Positions 41,854-49,710 of a stretch of DNA of 64,000 nt are shown here, in pieces. Source of the stretch: Streptomyces sp. NBC_01381 (GTDB lineage Bacteria; Actinomycetota; Actinomycetes; Streptomycetales; Streptomycetaceae). Position 1 is the first letter of the stretch. Each line of letters begins with the position of its first letter. Location of the stretch: contig NZ_JAPEPI010000001.1 of assembly GCF_026340305.1 (NCBI RefSeq), forward strand, positions 2,728,001-2,792,000, read 5' to 3'. Both the position numbers and the translations under genes were made by a program. Under the pieces are notes generated by a model. That model was given only the letters and a program-made list of their open reading frames with translations. It was not told the origin of the DNA and did no database searches.

Positions 41854-42593
41854 ACGCCGCGCCCGCCGACCAGATCCGACTGCTCGACGTCCAGGCCCTG
41901 GACGTACGCCTGCAGCAGCTCGCGCACAAGAAGAAGTCGCTGCCCGAGCACGCCGAGATCGAGTCGCTGAACAAGGACCTCGCGCAGCTGCGCGACCTGC
42001 ACGTCGCCTCGACGACCGAGGAGAGCGACTGCGCCCGCGAGCAGACCAAGGCGGAGCAGGACGTCGACCAGGTGCGTCAGCGCGCGGCCCGCGACCAGCA
42101 GCGCCTCGACTCGGGCGCGGTCACCTCGCCCAAGGACCTGGAGAACCTCCAGCGCGAGATCGCCTCGCTCGCCAAGCGCCAGGGCGACCTGGAGGACGTG
42201 GTCCTGGAGGTCATGGAGCGCCGTGAGTCCGCCCAGGAGCGGGTCTCCGAGCTGGGGGAGCGGGTCTCCTCCGTGCAGGCGAAGATCGACGACGCGACGG
42301 CCCGCCGTGACGCGGCCTTCGAGGAGATCGACGGCGAGGACGCCACGGTCACCAAGGAGCGCGAGGTCGTGGCGGGTTCGGTCCCGGCCGACCTGCTCAA
42401 GCTCTACGACAAGCTGCGCGTCCAGCAGGGCGGTGTCGGCGCGGCCAAGCTCTACCAGCGGCGCTGCGAGGGCTGCCGCCTGGAGCTGAACATCACCGAG
42501 GTCAACGAGGTGAAGGCGGCGTCCCCCGACACGGTCCTGCGGTGCGAGAACTGCCGCCGCATCCTGGTCCGTACGTCCGAGTCGGGACTCTAG
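41850..42593 (+). CDS. Coiled-coil zinc-ribbon protein (DUF164/zf-RING_7), probable CTG start
   Basis: 247-aa protein. A long helical coiled coil (about 10-190), rich in Glu, Gln and Arg, ends in a zinc ribbon (CEGCRLEL ... CENCRRIL, two CxxC pairs). The function of the family is unknown; it may bind nucleic acid. No ATG, GTG or TTG lies in frame near the conserved N-terminus (NAAPADQIRLLDVQALD). The best start is CTG 41850, which overlaps the Nif3-like stop as CTGA and has TGGAG at a normal spacing. The first in-frame ATG lies only near 42204, in the middle of the coiled coil. Confidence 0.87.
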   Translation: MNAAPADQIRLLDVQALDVRLQQLAHKKKSLPEHAEIESLNKDLAQLRDLHVASTTEESDCAREQTKAEQDVDQVRQRAARDQQRLDSGAVTSPKDLENLQREIASLAKRQGDLEDVVLEVMERRESAQERVSELGERVSSVQAKIDDATARRDAAFEEIDGEDATVTKEREVVAGSVPADLLKLYDKLRVQQGGVGAAKLYQRRCEGCRLELNITEVNEVKAASPDTVLRCENCRRILVRTSESGL

Positions 42594-42604
42594 GAGCCTT
42601 GCCC

Positions 42605-43870
42605 GTGCGGGAGTTCATCGTCGAGGCCGACGGCGGGTCGCGGGGCAACCCGGGGCCCGCGGGCTACGGCTCCGTGGTCATCGACGCGGCGACGGGGGAG
42701 ACCCTGGCGGAGGCCGCGGAGTACATCGGTGTCGCGACGAACAACGTCGCCGAGTACAAGGGGCTTGTGGCCGGTCTGAAGGCCGCGTACGCCCTTGACC
42801 CTTCGGCGTCGGTCCATGTCCGGATGGACTCGAAGCTGGTCGTCGAGCAGATGTCGGGCCGCTGGAAGATCAAGCACCCGGACATGAAGCCGCTGGCCGC
42901 CGAGGCGGCGCGGGTCTTCCCCGCGCCCCAGGTGACGTACGAGTGGATCCCGCGCGAGAAGAACAAGCACGCGGACCGGCTGGCCAACGAGGCGATGGAC
43001 GCGGGCAAGCGGGGGCAGCAGTGGTCGGCTTCGGCTTCCACGGCCGAGCTGGACGCGAAGGCGTCGGTGCCGGTGTCGGTGCCGGTGCCTTCGGGGCCGC
43101 CCGGTGACGCCGCCGCGGGTGCGGCGAAGGCGCGGGCGGCGCTGGCGGAGCGACGGGCTCCGGAAGTGCCTTCCGGCAGTGCGGCGGATGTCCGTGCCGC
43201 GGGCAATGTGGCCGCGCAGGCCCCGTCGGCAGGTTGGGGCCCGGATCTCGGCGCCCCCGCGACCTTCGTCCTGCTGCGGCACGGCGAGACCGCGCTGACC
43301 CCGCAGAAGCGGTTCTCGGGCAGCGGCGGCTCCGATCCTTCGCTCTCGGACATCGGCCGCGAGCAGGCCGAGCGCGCTGCGGCGGCGCTCGCCGCCCGTG
43401 GCACGATCCAGGCGATCGTCTCCTCGCCGCTGAAGCGCTGCCAGGAGACCGCGCAGGCCGTGGCCGCCCGCATCGGGCTCGACGTACGTATCGAGGACGG
43501 GCTGCGCGAGACGGACTTCGGGGCCTGGGAGGGCCTGACGTTCGGCGAGGTGCGGGAGCGTCAGCCGGAGGAGCTGAACGCCTGGCTGTCATCGGCGAAG
43601 GCGGCGCCGCCCGGCGGCGAGTCCTTCGCGGCGGTATCCCGCCGGGTCTCGGCGGCGCGGGACCGGCTGACCGCCGAGTACGCGGGGCAGACGGTGCTGC
43701 TCGTCACGCACGTCACGCCGATCAAGACCCTGGTCCGCCTGGCGCTCGGCGCCCCGCCCGAGGCCCTGTTCCGCATGGAGCTCTCGGCGGCCTCATTGTC
43801 GGCGGTGGCGTACTACGCGGACGGCAATGCGTCGCTGCGCTTGCTGAACGAGACGGCGCACCTGCGCTGA
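42605..43870 (+). CDS. Bifunctional RNase H / phosphoglycerate-mutase-like acid phosphatase
   Basis: 421-aa two-domain enzyme like mycobacterial Rv2228c. The N-terminal RNase HI domain (about 1-135) shows EADGGSRGNPGPAGYGSV, NNVAEYKGL, RMDSKLVVEQMSG and the late Asp in KHADRLANEA. An Ala/Pro/Val linker (about 145-215) follows. The C-terminal histidine phosphatase (about 220-421) begins FVLLRHGETALTPQKRFSG with the phospho-histidine and ends in the second-His motif VTHVTPIKTLV. The GTG at 42605 follows TAGGAGCC. It removes RNA from RNA-DNA hybrids; relatives of the second domain act on alpha-ribazole phosphate in cobalamin synthesis. Confidence 0.93.
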   Translation: MREFIVEADGGSRGNPGPAGYGSVVIDAATGETLAEAAEYIGVATNNVAEYKGLVAGLKAAYALDPSASVHVRMDSKLVVEQMSGRWKIKHPDMKPLAAEAARVFPAPQVTYEWIPREKNKHADRLANEAMDAGKRGQQWSASASTAELDAKASVPVSVPVPSGPPGDAAAGAAKARAALAERRAPEVPSGSAADVRAAGNVAAQAPSAGWGPDLGAPATFVLLRHGETALTPQKRFSGSGGSDPSLSDIGREQAERAAAALAARGTIQAIVSSPLKRCQETAQAVAARIGLDVRIEDGLRETDFGAWEGLTFGEVRERQPEELNAWLSSAKAAPPGGESFAAVSRRVSAARDRLTAEYAGQTVLLVTHVTPIKTLVRLALGAPPEALFRMELSAASLSAVAYYADGNASLRLLNETAHLR

Positions 43871-43877
43871 GCGCTCC

Positions 43878-44066
43878 GCGGGAAGTGCGGTACTGGTCCG
43901 CGGGTCCGTCGTGGCTGGTCGCGCAGTTCCCCGCGCCCCTTCGGGGCGCTGCCGAACCCCAGCGGACTTCGACGGGACCGCTTCGCGCTGGGCGGGAAGT
44001 GCGGTACTAGTCCGCCGGTCCGTCGTGGCTGGTCGCGCAGTTCCCCGCGCCCCTTACGGGGCGCGG
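43878..44066 (+). repeat. Tandem duplication carrying dispersed-repeat copies 4 and 5
   Basis: The segment GCGGGAAGTGCGGTACT...GTCGTGGCTGGTCGCGCAG...GGGGCGC at 43878-43949 recurs at 43992-44066 with few differences (offset 114). Each copy ends in the GCGCAGTTCCCCGCGCCCCT element plus a hairpin: GCGCCCC-TTC-GGGGCGC at 43933 and CCGCGCCCC-TTAC-GGGGCGCGG at 44045. The second hairpin lies between convergent genes and probably terminates both. Confidence 0.9.
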
Positions 44067-44071
44067 CGGTG

Positions 44072-44707
44072 TCAGCGCAGGGCTGCTGCCTCGCGGGCCA
44101 GGGACTCGACCCGGTCCCAGTCCTTCGCCGCCAACGCTTCGGCGGGCAGCATCCAACTGCCGCCCACGCAGCCGACGTTGGGCAGGGCGAGGTAGGAGGG
44201 CGCGGAGGCGAGCGAGACGCCTCCGGTCGGGCAGAAACGGGCCTGCGGAAGCGGGCCCCCGAGGGACTTGAGGTAGGCGGTCCCGCCGGCGGCCTCCGCC
44301 GGGAAGAACTTCATCTCACGCACCCCGCGCTCGAGCAGCGCGACAACCTCCGAGGTCGTCGAGACCCCCGGCAGGAACGGCACCCCCGACTCCCGCATCG
44401 CGCCGAGCAGCGTGTCCGTCCAGCCCGGACTGACCAGGAAGCGGGCCCCGGCGGCCACGGAGTCCGCGACGGCCTGGGCCGAGATGACGGTGCCGGCGCC
44501 GACCACGGCGTCCGGGACCTCGGCGGCGACGGCCCGGATCGCGTCGAGCGCGGCGGGCGTCCGCAGCGTCACCTCGATGGCGGGCAGCCCACCCGCGACG
44601 AGCGCACGCGCCAGCGGCACGGCGTCGGCGACGTCCTCGACGACGACCACGGGGACGACGGGGGCGAGATCGAGCACGGAGGCGGAGACGGGGTCCGAGG
44701 AATTCAT
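44072..44707 (-). CDS. eda: 2-dehydro-3-deoxy-phosphogluconate aldolase (KDPG/KHG aldolase)
   Basis: 211-aa class I aldolase cleaving KDPG to pyruvate and glyceraldehyde 3-phosphate, or KHG to pyruvate and glyoxylate. Visible motifs are PAIEVTLRTPAAL with the catalytic Glu, VVGAGTVISAQ, and the Schiff-base Lys in MKFFPAEAAGG followed by phosphate-binding CPTGGVS. The ATG at 44707 follows GGATGGGGGC; the frame runs upstream to 44842 without a better start. It stands alone, with no kinase or dehydratase of a sugar-acid pathway adjacent. Confidence 0.93.
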   Translation of the reverse strand: MNSSDPVSASVLDLAPVVPVVVVEDVADAVPLARALVAGGLPAIEVTLRTPAALDAIRAVAAEVPDAVVGAGTVISAQAVADSVAAGARFLVSPGWTDTLLGAMRESGVPFLPGVSTTSEVVALLERGVREMKFFPAEAAGGTAYLKSLGGPLPQARFCPTGGVSLASAPSYLALPNVGCVGGSWMLPAEALAAKDWDRVESLAREAAALR

Positions 44708-44790
44708 GCCCCCATCCTGCCCCGCACCATTCAACATGCGCAAAGCCCATTGCGCACCGCGCAACGGCCCGTTCGTGCACCTCTGCACCG

Positions 44791-44819
44791 CAGGGCAATC
44801 GGGCGGGTGGGCGGGAAAA
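44791..44819 (+). repeat. Dispersed repeat, inverted relative to 38054-38087
   Basis: CAGGGCAATCGGGCGGGTGGGCGGGAAAA shares its core with 38054-38087 on the other strand. A partial direct copy follows at 44822-44864 (CGTGCACCCCCGCACCGCGG then GGCAATCGGG), so the 218-base gap before yaaA is mostly repeat-derived. Confidence 0.7.
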
Positions 44820-44925
44820 GGCTCGTGCGTGCACCCCCGCACCGCGGGGCAATCGGGCTCCCCCGGGCCGACTACCCTGGCCCGGGGGCCGCACCCCCCA
44901 CCCGCATCCCTCCGAAGGAGACCCC

Positions 44926-45732
44926 GTGCTCGTGCTGCTGCCGCCCTCCGAAGGCAAGGCCCCCTCCGGCCGCGGCGCCCCCCTCAAGCCGGAGTCGCTC
45001 TCCCTCCCGGCCCTCGCGGACGCACGCCAGACCGTCCTCGACGAGCTGGTCGACCTCTGCCTCGCCGACGAGGAGAAGGCCCGCGACGTACTCGGCCTGA
45101 GCGAGGGCCTGCGCGCCGAGGTCGCCAAGAACACCGAGCTCCGCACGGCCGGCGCGCGTCCCGCGGGAGAGATCTACACCGGCGTGCTGTACGACGCCCT
45201 GGGCCTCGCATCGCTCGACGCGGCCGCCAAGCGCCGCGCGGCCCGCTCCCTGCTCGTGTTCTCCGGCCTGTGGGGCGCCGTCGGCATCACCGACCGCATC
45301 CCCTCCTACCGCTGCTCGATGGGCGTGAAGCTGCCGGGCATCGGCGCGCTCGGCGCCCACTGGCGTACGCCGATGGCCTCGGCGCTGCCCGATGCGGCGG
45401 GCGACGGGCTCGTACTCGATCTGCGGTCGTCGGCGTACGCGGCAGCGTGGAAGCCGAAGGGCGAGGTCGCCGGGCGGACGGCGACGGTCCGGGTCCTTCA
45501 CGCGCAGCTCGACCCGGCGACCGGGGCGGAGAAGCGCTCCGTCGTCTCGCACTTCAACAAGGCGACGAAGGGCCGCATCGTCCGCTCCCTCCTGGAGACC
45601 GGCGCGCAGCCCAAGAACCCGGCCGAACTGGTCGATGCGCTCCGGGACCTGGGCCACGTCGTGGAGGCCGAGGCCCCCGCGAAGCCGGGCAAGGCATGGG
45701 CGCTCGACGTGGTGGTACGAGAGATCCACTGA
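44926..45732 (+). CDS. yaaA: Peroxide-stress protein YaaA (DUF328/UPF0246)
   Basis: 268-aa protein with the family signature LLPPSEGKAP at the N-terminus, YTGVLYDALG and LLVFSGLWGAVG in the middle, and SHFNKATKGRIVR near the C-terminus. In E. coli YaaA limits intracellular iron damage during peroxide stress and binds DNA. The start is GTG 44926 behind GAAGGAGACCCC. No neighbouring gene suggests a special role here. Confidence 0.92.
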   Translation: MLVLLPPSEGKAPSGRGAPLKPESLSLPALADARQTVLDELVDLCLADEEKARDVLGLSEGLRAEVAKNTELRTAGARPAGEIYTGVLYDALGLASLDAAAKRRAARSLLVFSGLWGAVGITDRIPSYRCSMGVKLPGIGALGAHWRTPMASALPDAAGDGLVLDLRSSAYAAAWKPKGEVAGRTATVRVLHAQLDPATGAEKRSVVSHFNKATKGRIVRSLLETGAQPKNPAELVDALRDLGHVVEAEAPAKPGKAWALDVVVREIH

Positions 45733-45747
45733 GGCCGGGGCGGGCCG

Positions 45748-45820
45748 GTCCTGCTGCTCCGAGCCGTCCTGCTGCTCCGAGCCGTCCTGCTGCTCCGAGC
45801 CGTCCCGCTGCTCCGAGCGG
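45748..45820. repeat. 18-bp tandem repeat between yaaA and the RNB ribonuclease
   Basis: Four copies of GTCCTGCTGCTCCGAGCC fill the gap, the last with T-to-C and C-to-G changes. The array occupies the region where the RNB gene promoter would be expected. Confidence 0.92.
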
Positions 45821-45866
45821 CCCGGCGGGACGAGCGCCCGCGGCCCGCCCGGCCTACGCTCGGTCC

Positions 45867-47309
45867 ATGCCCCGCCGCCATCTCCACGTGACCGGCGCAG
45901 CCGAGGCTCCGTTGCGGGGCGTGCTGCGTGAACTGCGGACGAAGCTGGGAGTGCCCGAGGAGCTCCCCGCCGATGTGCTCGCGGAGGCGGAGCGCGCCGC
46001 CGCCGCGCCACGGCTCCCCGACCACGACGCGACTGACATCCCCTTCTTCACCATCGACCCGCCGGCCTCCGTCGACCTCGACCAGGCGATGCACCTGTCC
46101 CGGCGGGAGAGCGGCGGATACCGGGTGCGGTACGCCATCGCCGACGTCGCCGCGTACGTCACGCCCGGCCAGGCGCTCGACGCCGAGGCCCACCGGCGCG
46201 TCACGACCCTCTACTTCCCCGACGAGAAGGTGCCGCTGCACCCCACCGCGCTGAGCGAGGGCGCGGCCAGCCTGCTGCCCGGGCAGGACTGCCCGGCCGC
46301 GCTCTGGACGATCGACCTCGACGACGAGGGGCGGACCCTCTCGACGGACGTGCGCCGCGCCCTCGTACGCAGCCGCGCCAAGCTCGACTACGACGGGGTG
46401 CAGCGGGCGATCGACGACGGCACCGCCGAGGAGCCGCTCGCGCTGCTCGCCGACATCGGGCGGCTGCGCGAGCGCCTCGAGGTCGAGCGCGGCGGCATCT
46501 CCCTCAACGTCCCCGAGCAGGAGATCGTCGAGCGGGACGGCGCCTACGAACTCGCCTACCGGGCGCCGCTGCCCGCCGACGGCTGGAACGCCCAGATCTC
46601 CCTGCTCACCGGGATGGCGGCGGCAGACCTGATGATCGCGTCGGGCACGGGCATCCTGCGCACCCTGCCCATCGCACCCGACGGCGCGGTCGGCCGCCTC
46701 CGTCGCACTGCGAAGGCCCTGCGCATCGACTGGCCGCACCACGTCCCGTACGCCGAACTGGTGCGCTCACTCGATCCGGCCCGGTCCCACCACGCGGCGT
46801 TCCTGCAGGAGTGCACGACGCTGCTGAGGGGCGCGGGCTACACCGCGTTCAGCGGCGGCGACGTCCCCGAACTCACCACGCACGCCGCCGTCGCCGCCCC
46901 CTACGCCCACTGCACGGCACCGCTGCGCCGCCTCGTCGACCGTTACGCCGCCGAGCTCTGCCTCGCGGCCTGCGCGGGCGCCGGCGTTCCGGAGTGGGTG
47001 CTCGCCGCGCTGCCCGAGCTGCCCAAGGAGATGGCGGACGGCACGCGGCGCGGCAACACCGTGGAGCGCGCCTGTGTGGACATCGTCGAGGCGGCGCTGC
47101 TCAAGGAGCGGGTCGGCGAGATCTTCGACGCGGTGGTGGTGGACGTGAAGGAGGACGAACCGGCCGCCGGCACCGTCCAGTTGACGGAACCGGCGATCGT
47201 CGCCCCGATCGAGGGCGGCACGGGGGAGCTGCCGCTGGGGGAGCGCCTGCGGGTCCGCCTTACGCAGGCGGACCCCGGGGTGGCGGAGGTGCGGTTCGCG
47301 CCCGCGTGA
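45867..47309 (+). CDS. RNB-domain 3'-5' exoribonuclease (RNase II/R family)
   Basis: 480-aa hydrolytic exoribonuclease. The catalytic metal-binding motif TIDPPASVDLDQAMHL (about 63-78), with its aspartates, is the RNB hallmark. Further RNB motifs are YRVRYAIADVAAYV, FPDEKVPLHPTALSEGAASLLPG and YAHCTAPLRRLVDRY. Flanking cold-shock and S1 domains are short or absent, making it a compact member common in actinobacteria. The start is the ATG at 45867, without a strong ribosome site. Confidence 0.92.
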   Translation: MPRRHLHVTGAAEAPLRGVLRELRTKLGVPEELPADVLAEAERAAAAPRLPDHDATDIPFFTIDPPASVDLDQAMHLSRRESGGYRVRYAIADVAAYVTPGQALDAEAHRRVTTLYFPDEKVPLHPTALSEGAASLLPGQDCPAALWTIDLDDEGRTLSTDVRRALVRSRAKLDYDGVQRAIDDGTAEEPLALLADIGRLRERLEVERGGISLNVPEQEIVERDGAYELAYRAPLPADGWNAQISLLTGMAAADLMIASGTGILRTLPIAPDGAVGRLRRTAKALRIDWPHHVPYAELVRSLDPARSHHAAFLQECTTLLRGAGYTAFSGGDVPELTTHAAVAAPYAHCTAPLRRLVDRYAAELCLAACAGAGVPEWVLAALPELPKEMADGTRRGNTVERACVDIVEAALLKERVGEIFDAVVVDVKEDEPAAGTVQLTEPAIVAPIEGGTGELPLGERLRVRLTQADPGVAEVRFAPA

Positions 47310-47368
47310 GGGCGAAGCCCCCAGGAACTGTCTCGAATTCGGGTGTGAGCTTGTGGCAAGATCGCGGG

Positions 47369-47779
47369 ATGCTGCGACTCACCGATTTCATTATCGACTG
47401 CCCGGACACGATGAAGCTGGCGGCTTTCTACTCCGAGGTGACGGGCCGTCCGATCAAGGAAGGCAGCTCCGAGGAATGGGCCGGCATCCAGTTCGGTGAG
47501 ATCGAGCTGGCATTCATCCGGGTGGACGACTACCGCGCTCCGCAGTGGCCCGACAGCGAGCACCCCAAGCAGTTCCACCTCGACTTCGAAGTGGACGAGA
47601 TCGACTCCGAGCAGCGCCGCGTCCTCGACCTCGGCGCGACGCTGAGGCAGGACTTCATCGGCTCCGACGGCTACGGCTGGCAGGTCTACACCGACCCGAT
47701 CGGCCACCCCTTCTGCCTGTGCCGCAACAAGGGCGTCATCTGGACCGACCAGGGCCCGGTCTGGCCCAAGCGCGACTAA
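47369..47779 (+). CDS. VOC-superfamily (glyoxalase/bleomycin-resistance-like) protein
   Basis: 136-aa protein of paired beta-alpha-beta-beta-beta modules: LTDFIIDCPDTMKLAAFYSEVTG in the first and QFHLDFEVDEIDSEQRRVLDLGA in the second. His and Glu candidates for a metal site are present (FHLDFE). The C-terminus WTDQGPVWPKRD fits a large Streptomyces subgroup. The substrate is unknown. The ATG at 47369 follows a weak GCGGG. Its stop lies inside the left 12-bp inverted repeat of the element at 47774. Confidence 0.87.
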   Translation: MLRLTDFIIDCPDTMKLAAFYSEVTGRPIKEGSSEEWAGIQFGEIELAFIRVDDYRAPQWPDSEHPKQFHLDFEVDEIDSEQRRVLDLGATLRQDFIGSDGYGWQVYTDPIGHPFCLCRNKGVIWTDQGPVWPKRD

Positions 47780-47896
47780 GCGGCTTGCCTTGCCGATGGC
47801 GTCGGTGCGCCTTGGCCGTGTGCGCCGAGACGTTGTCCAGCACCACGGTGCACGGCCGCGAGCGCCAGGCGCCGACTTCACCCGAGCCGCTTAGTC
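47774..47896 (-). mobile_element. Small IS630-like transposase relic bounded by 12-bp inverted repeats
   Basis: GACTAAGCGGCT (47774-47785) and its exact reverse complement (47885-47896) enclose about 100 bases. The minus strand between them encodes WRSRPCTVVLDNVSAHTAKA in frame, which resembles the DDE region (LDN-x-S-x-H) of IS630-type transposases. The stop codons of both flanking convergent genes lie within the repeats. It is too short for a transposase gene and may be a MITE-like or decayed remnant. Confidence 0.5.
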
Positions 47897-48688
47897 GGTG
47901 TCCGCCGTCTCGCGGGTCGCCGCCTTGAGCGCGGCCAGCAGCCCCGCCGGATCGTCGGCGTGCAGCCGCACCGTCGTCACCGGGCGGCGCTTCCCGAGGA
48001 ACCCGACGGCCGTGACGGGCTCCGTCAGCTCCAGGGTGAGGGAGGTCTGGGAGGCGACCGCCAGGTCGAGCACGCCGTCGGCGGGCTCGTGCGCGTAGCG
48101 CCGCTCACCGCGTACGGCGGCGATCCGGTCCAGCGGTATGAGCAGGTCGCAGTGGGCGCCCTTGCGTACGCGGAAGGCGTCGGCGGACAGCACGTGCGGC
48201 CGGGTCACGGACGCCGCCTGCACGCCGAGCATCAGGACGACGGTGTAGACGTCGACGAAGAGCGTGACCTCGTGGAGCACCGGCACATTCCGCAGCAGCA
48301 CGGCAAGCCCGGCGGTCTCCACGACACACACGAAGATGAAGCCGTACATGAGCGCCGCCTGATCGCGCGCGTGCCCGAACGCCGTATCGCCCCGCCGCAC
48401 CCCGTGCCGCCGCCGCGTCACCCACAGGAAGAGGCTGACCAGGGCCTTCAGTTCATGCCCGACGATCCGCCGCACGGGCTCGGGCGCGACGTCCCGGACC
48501 GCCTCCGCCCCGCCCCGCCGGTACAGGACCGCGAGCCCCGCACCCGCGACCACGAGCAGCGTCAGCGCGACGGCCTCGGCACCGACGAGCACGGCGGCGG
48601 GAAGCGCCGCACCCGCCAACAGGAGGGTGACAAAGGCGAGTTCAAGGGGCACGGACATCCAGAACAGGCCCCGCAGGAGCCGCGTCAT
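47891..48688 (-). CDS. Membrane protein cotranscribed with a MerR regulator
   Basis: 265-aa protein with hydrophobic segments near 8-40, 40-60 and two around 115-155. A C-terminal cytoplasmic domain includes DLLIPLDRIAAVRGERRY and VTTVRLHADDPAGLLAAL. I do not recognise the family beyond its occurrence beside MerR genes in Streptomyces. The ATG at 48688 overlaps the MerR stop by four bases (ATGA), so it is translated with it and is its probable target or partner. Confidence 0.78.
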   Translation of the reverse strand: MTRLLRGLFWMSVPLELAFVTLLLAGAALPAAVLVGAEAVALTLLVVAGAGLAVLYRRGGAEAVRDVAPEPVRRIVGHELKALVSLFLWVTRRRHGVRRGDTAFGHARDQAALMYGFIFVCVVETAGLAVLLRNVPVLHEVTLFVDVYTVVLMLGVQAASVTRPHVLSADAFRVRKGAHCDLLIPLDRIAAVRGERRYAHEPADGVLDLAVASQTSLTLELTEPVTAVGFLGKRRPVTTVRLHADDPAGLLAALKAATRETADTD

Positions 48689-49530
48689 CGCGCACCCCGC
48701 TCGGCGAGCAGCCGCATGGCGCGGCGCACGGCCGCCGCCTGCGCGGGGGCGAAGTCGGCGAAGAAGGCTTCGAGGAAGGCGGAGTTGACGGCATCGGACT
48801 CGCGCGCCCCTCCTTCTGCTTCCGCTGCGAACGCCGCAAGCTGCTCCCGCCCCAGCTCCTCGGCGAGCGTGTCCGGCAGACAGTCGGCGAGCGCCCGCGC
48901 AGTCTCATCCACACGCGGATCGCCGGGCTCGACGTCCGCGAGGTCTTCAAGGCGGGCGTACACGTCGTACGCGGCCTCCACCGCTTCCGGCCCCTGGAGC
49001 ACCGGACGCAGCGCCGCGAGCAGCCGGTCCCGGTCCTGCGCGGGCGCGGCGGTCTCGATCAGGGCGAGCAGCTCCCGGTCCCTCGCGGCCATCGCGGAGC
49101 CGGGGTGGCCCTCGCGATGGCCGGCCGCGAGGCCCATCTCGCCGAAGAATTCGGCCAGTTCGGGCGAGACGGGACCATCGGCGGGCAGCCGTCCGCCGTT
49201 CGTGTCGGCGAGCAGCTCCCGCAGCCGCTCCCTGCGCCCCCTGATCGCGGCCTCCTGCCGGGCGAGGTCCTCGTCCAGCTCGGCGAGCACCTCGGCGAGC
49301 TCGCGCCCCGCGTCGTCCGCGAGCACGTCCCGCACCTCGGCGAGCCCGAGCCCCAGCTCGGTCAGCCGCCGGATCCGGGCGAGCACGACGGCATGCCGCA
49401 AGGTGTACTCCCGGTACCCGTTGGGCCGCCGCTCGGGCTCGGGAAGCAGCCCGAGATGGTGATAGTGCCTGATGGCCCGCGTGGTGACACCCACGACGCC
49501 GGCGAGCTCGCCGATCCGCATTCCGCTCAT
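48685..49530 (-). CDS. MerR-family transcriptional regulator
   Basis: 281-aa regulator. The N-terminal winged helix (about 1-72) reads MRIGELAGVVGVTTRAIRHYH then LPEPERRPNGYREYT. A coiled-coil dimerisation helix follows (about 75-125), then a long Ala/Glu-rich effector domain. The ATG at 49530 lies just downstream of a TTGAC...GTCAA palindrome typical of MerR control sites. It heads a two-gene operon with the membrane protein. The ligand is unknown; a toxic small molecule is the usual kind of inducer. Confidence 0.9.
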   Translation of the reverse strand: MSGMRIGELAGVVGVTTRAIRHYHHLGLLPEPERRPNGYREYTLRHAVVLARIRRLTELGLGLAEVRDVLADDAGRELAEVLAELDEDLARQEAAIRGRRERLRELLADTNGGRLPADGPVSPELAEFFGEMGLAAGHREGHPGSAMAARDRELLALIETAAPAQDRDRLLAALRPVLQGPEAVEAAYDVYARLEDLADVEPGDPRVDETARALADCLPDTLAEELGREQLAAFAAEAEGGARESDAVNSAFLEAFFADFAPAQAAAVRRAMRLLAERGAR

Positions 49531-49546
49531 GGGGCCAGTAGAAACG

Positions 49547-49567
49547 TTGACGCTGCGGCAAGGTCAA
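49547..49567 (-). promoter_or_regulatory. MerR-type operator/promoter
   Basis: On the minus strand TTGACCTTGCCGCAGCGTCA plus A is an inverted repeat with arms TTGAC/GTCAA and an inner near-palindrome TTGCCGCAG. TTGACC can serve as the -35 element. It lies 17 bases before the MerR start, which suggests autoregulation. Confidence 0.7.
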
Positions 49568-49710
49568 GCGGACACGGGGCGAGACCCGTCGGGCGGGCGA
49601 ACCCTGCGGCCGCGTGATCCTGCGCCACGATCGAGGGAACAACTCCCGATCTCATGGACGGCGGATCACCGATGTCCCAGTCTGGCGAGCGACCGAGGAA
49701 GGGGCGTGAC

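Noticed and set aside
44708..44925. Small gene in the gap before yaaA
   Set aside because: The gap is explained by two related repeats; no frame has a start with a ribosome site.
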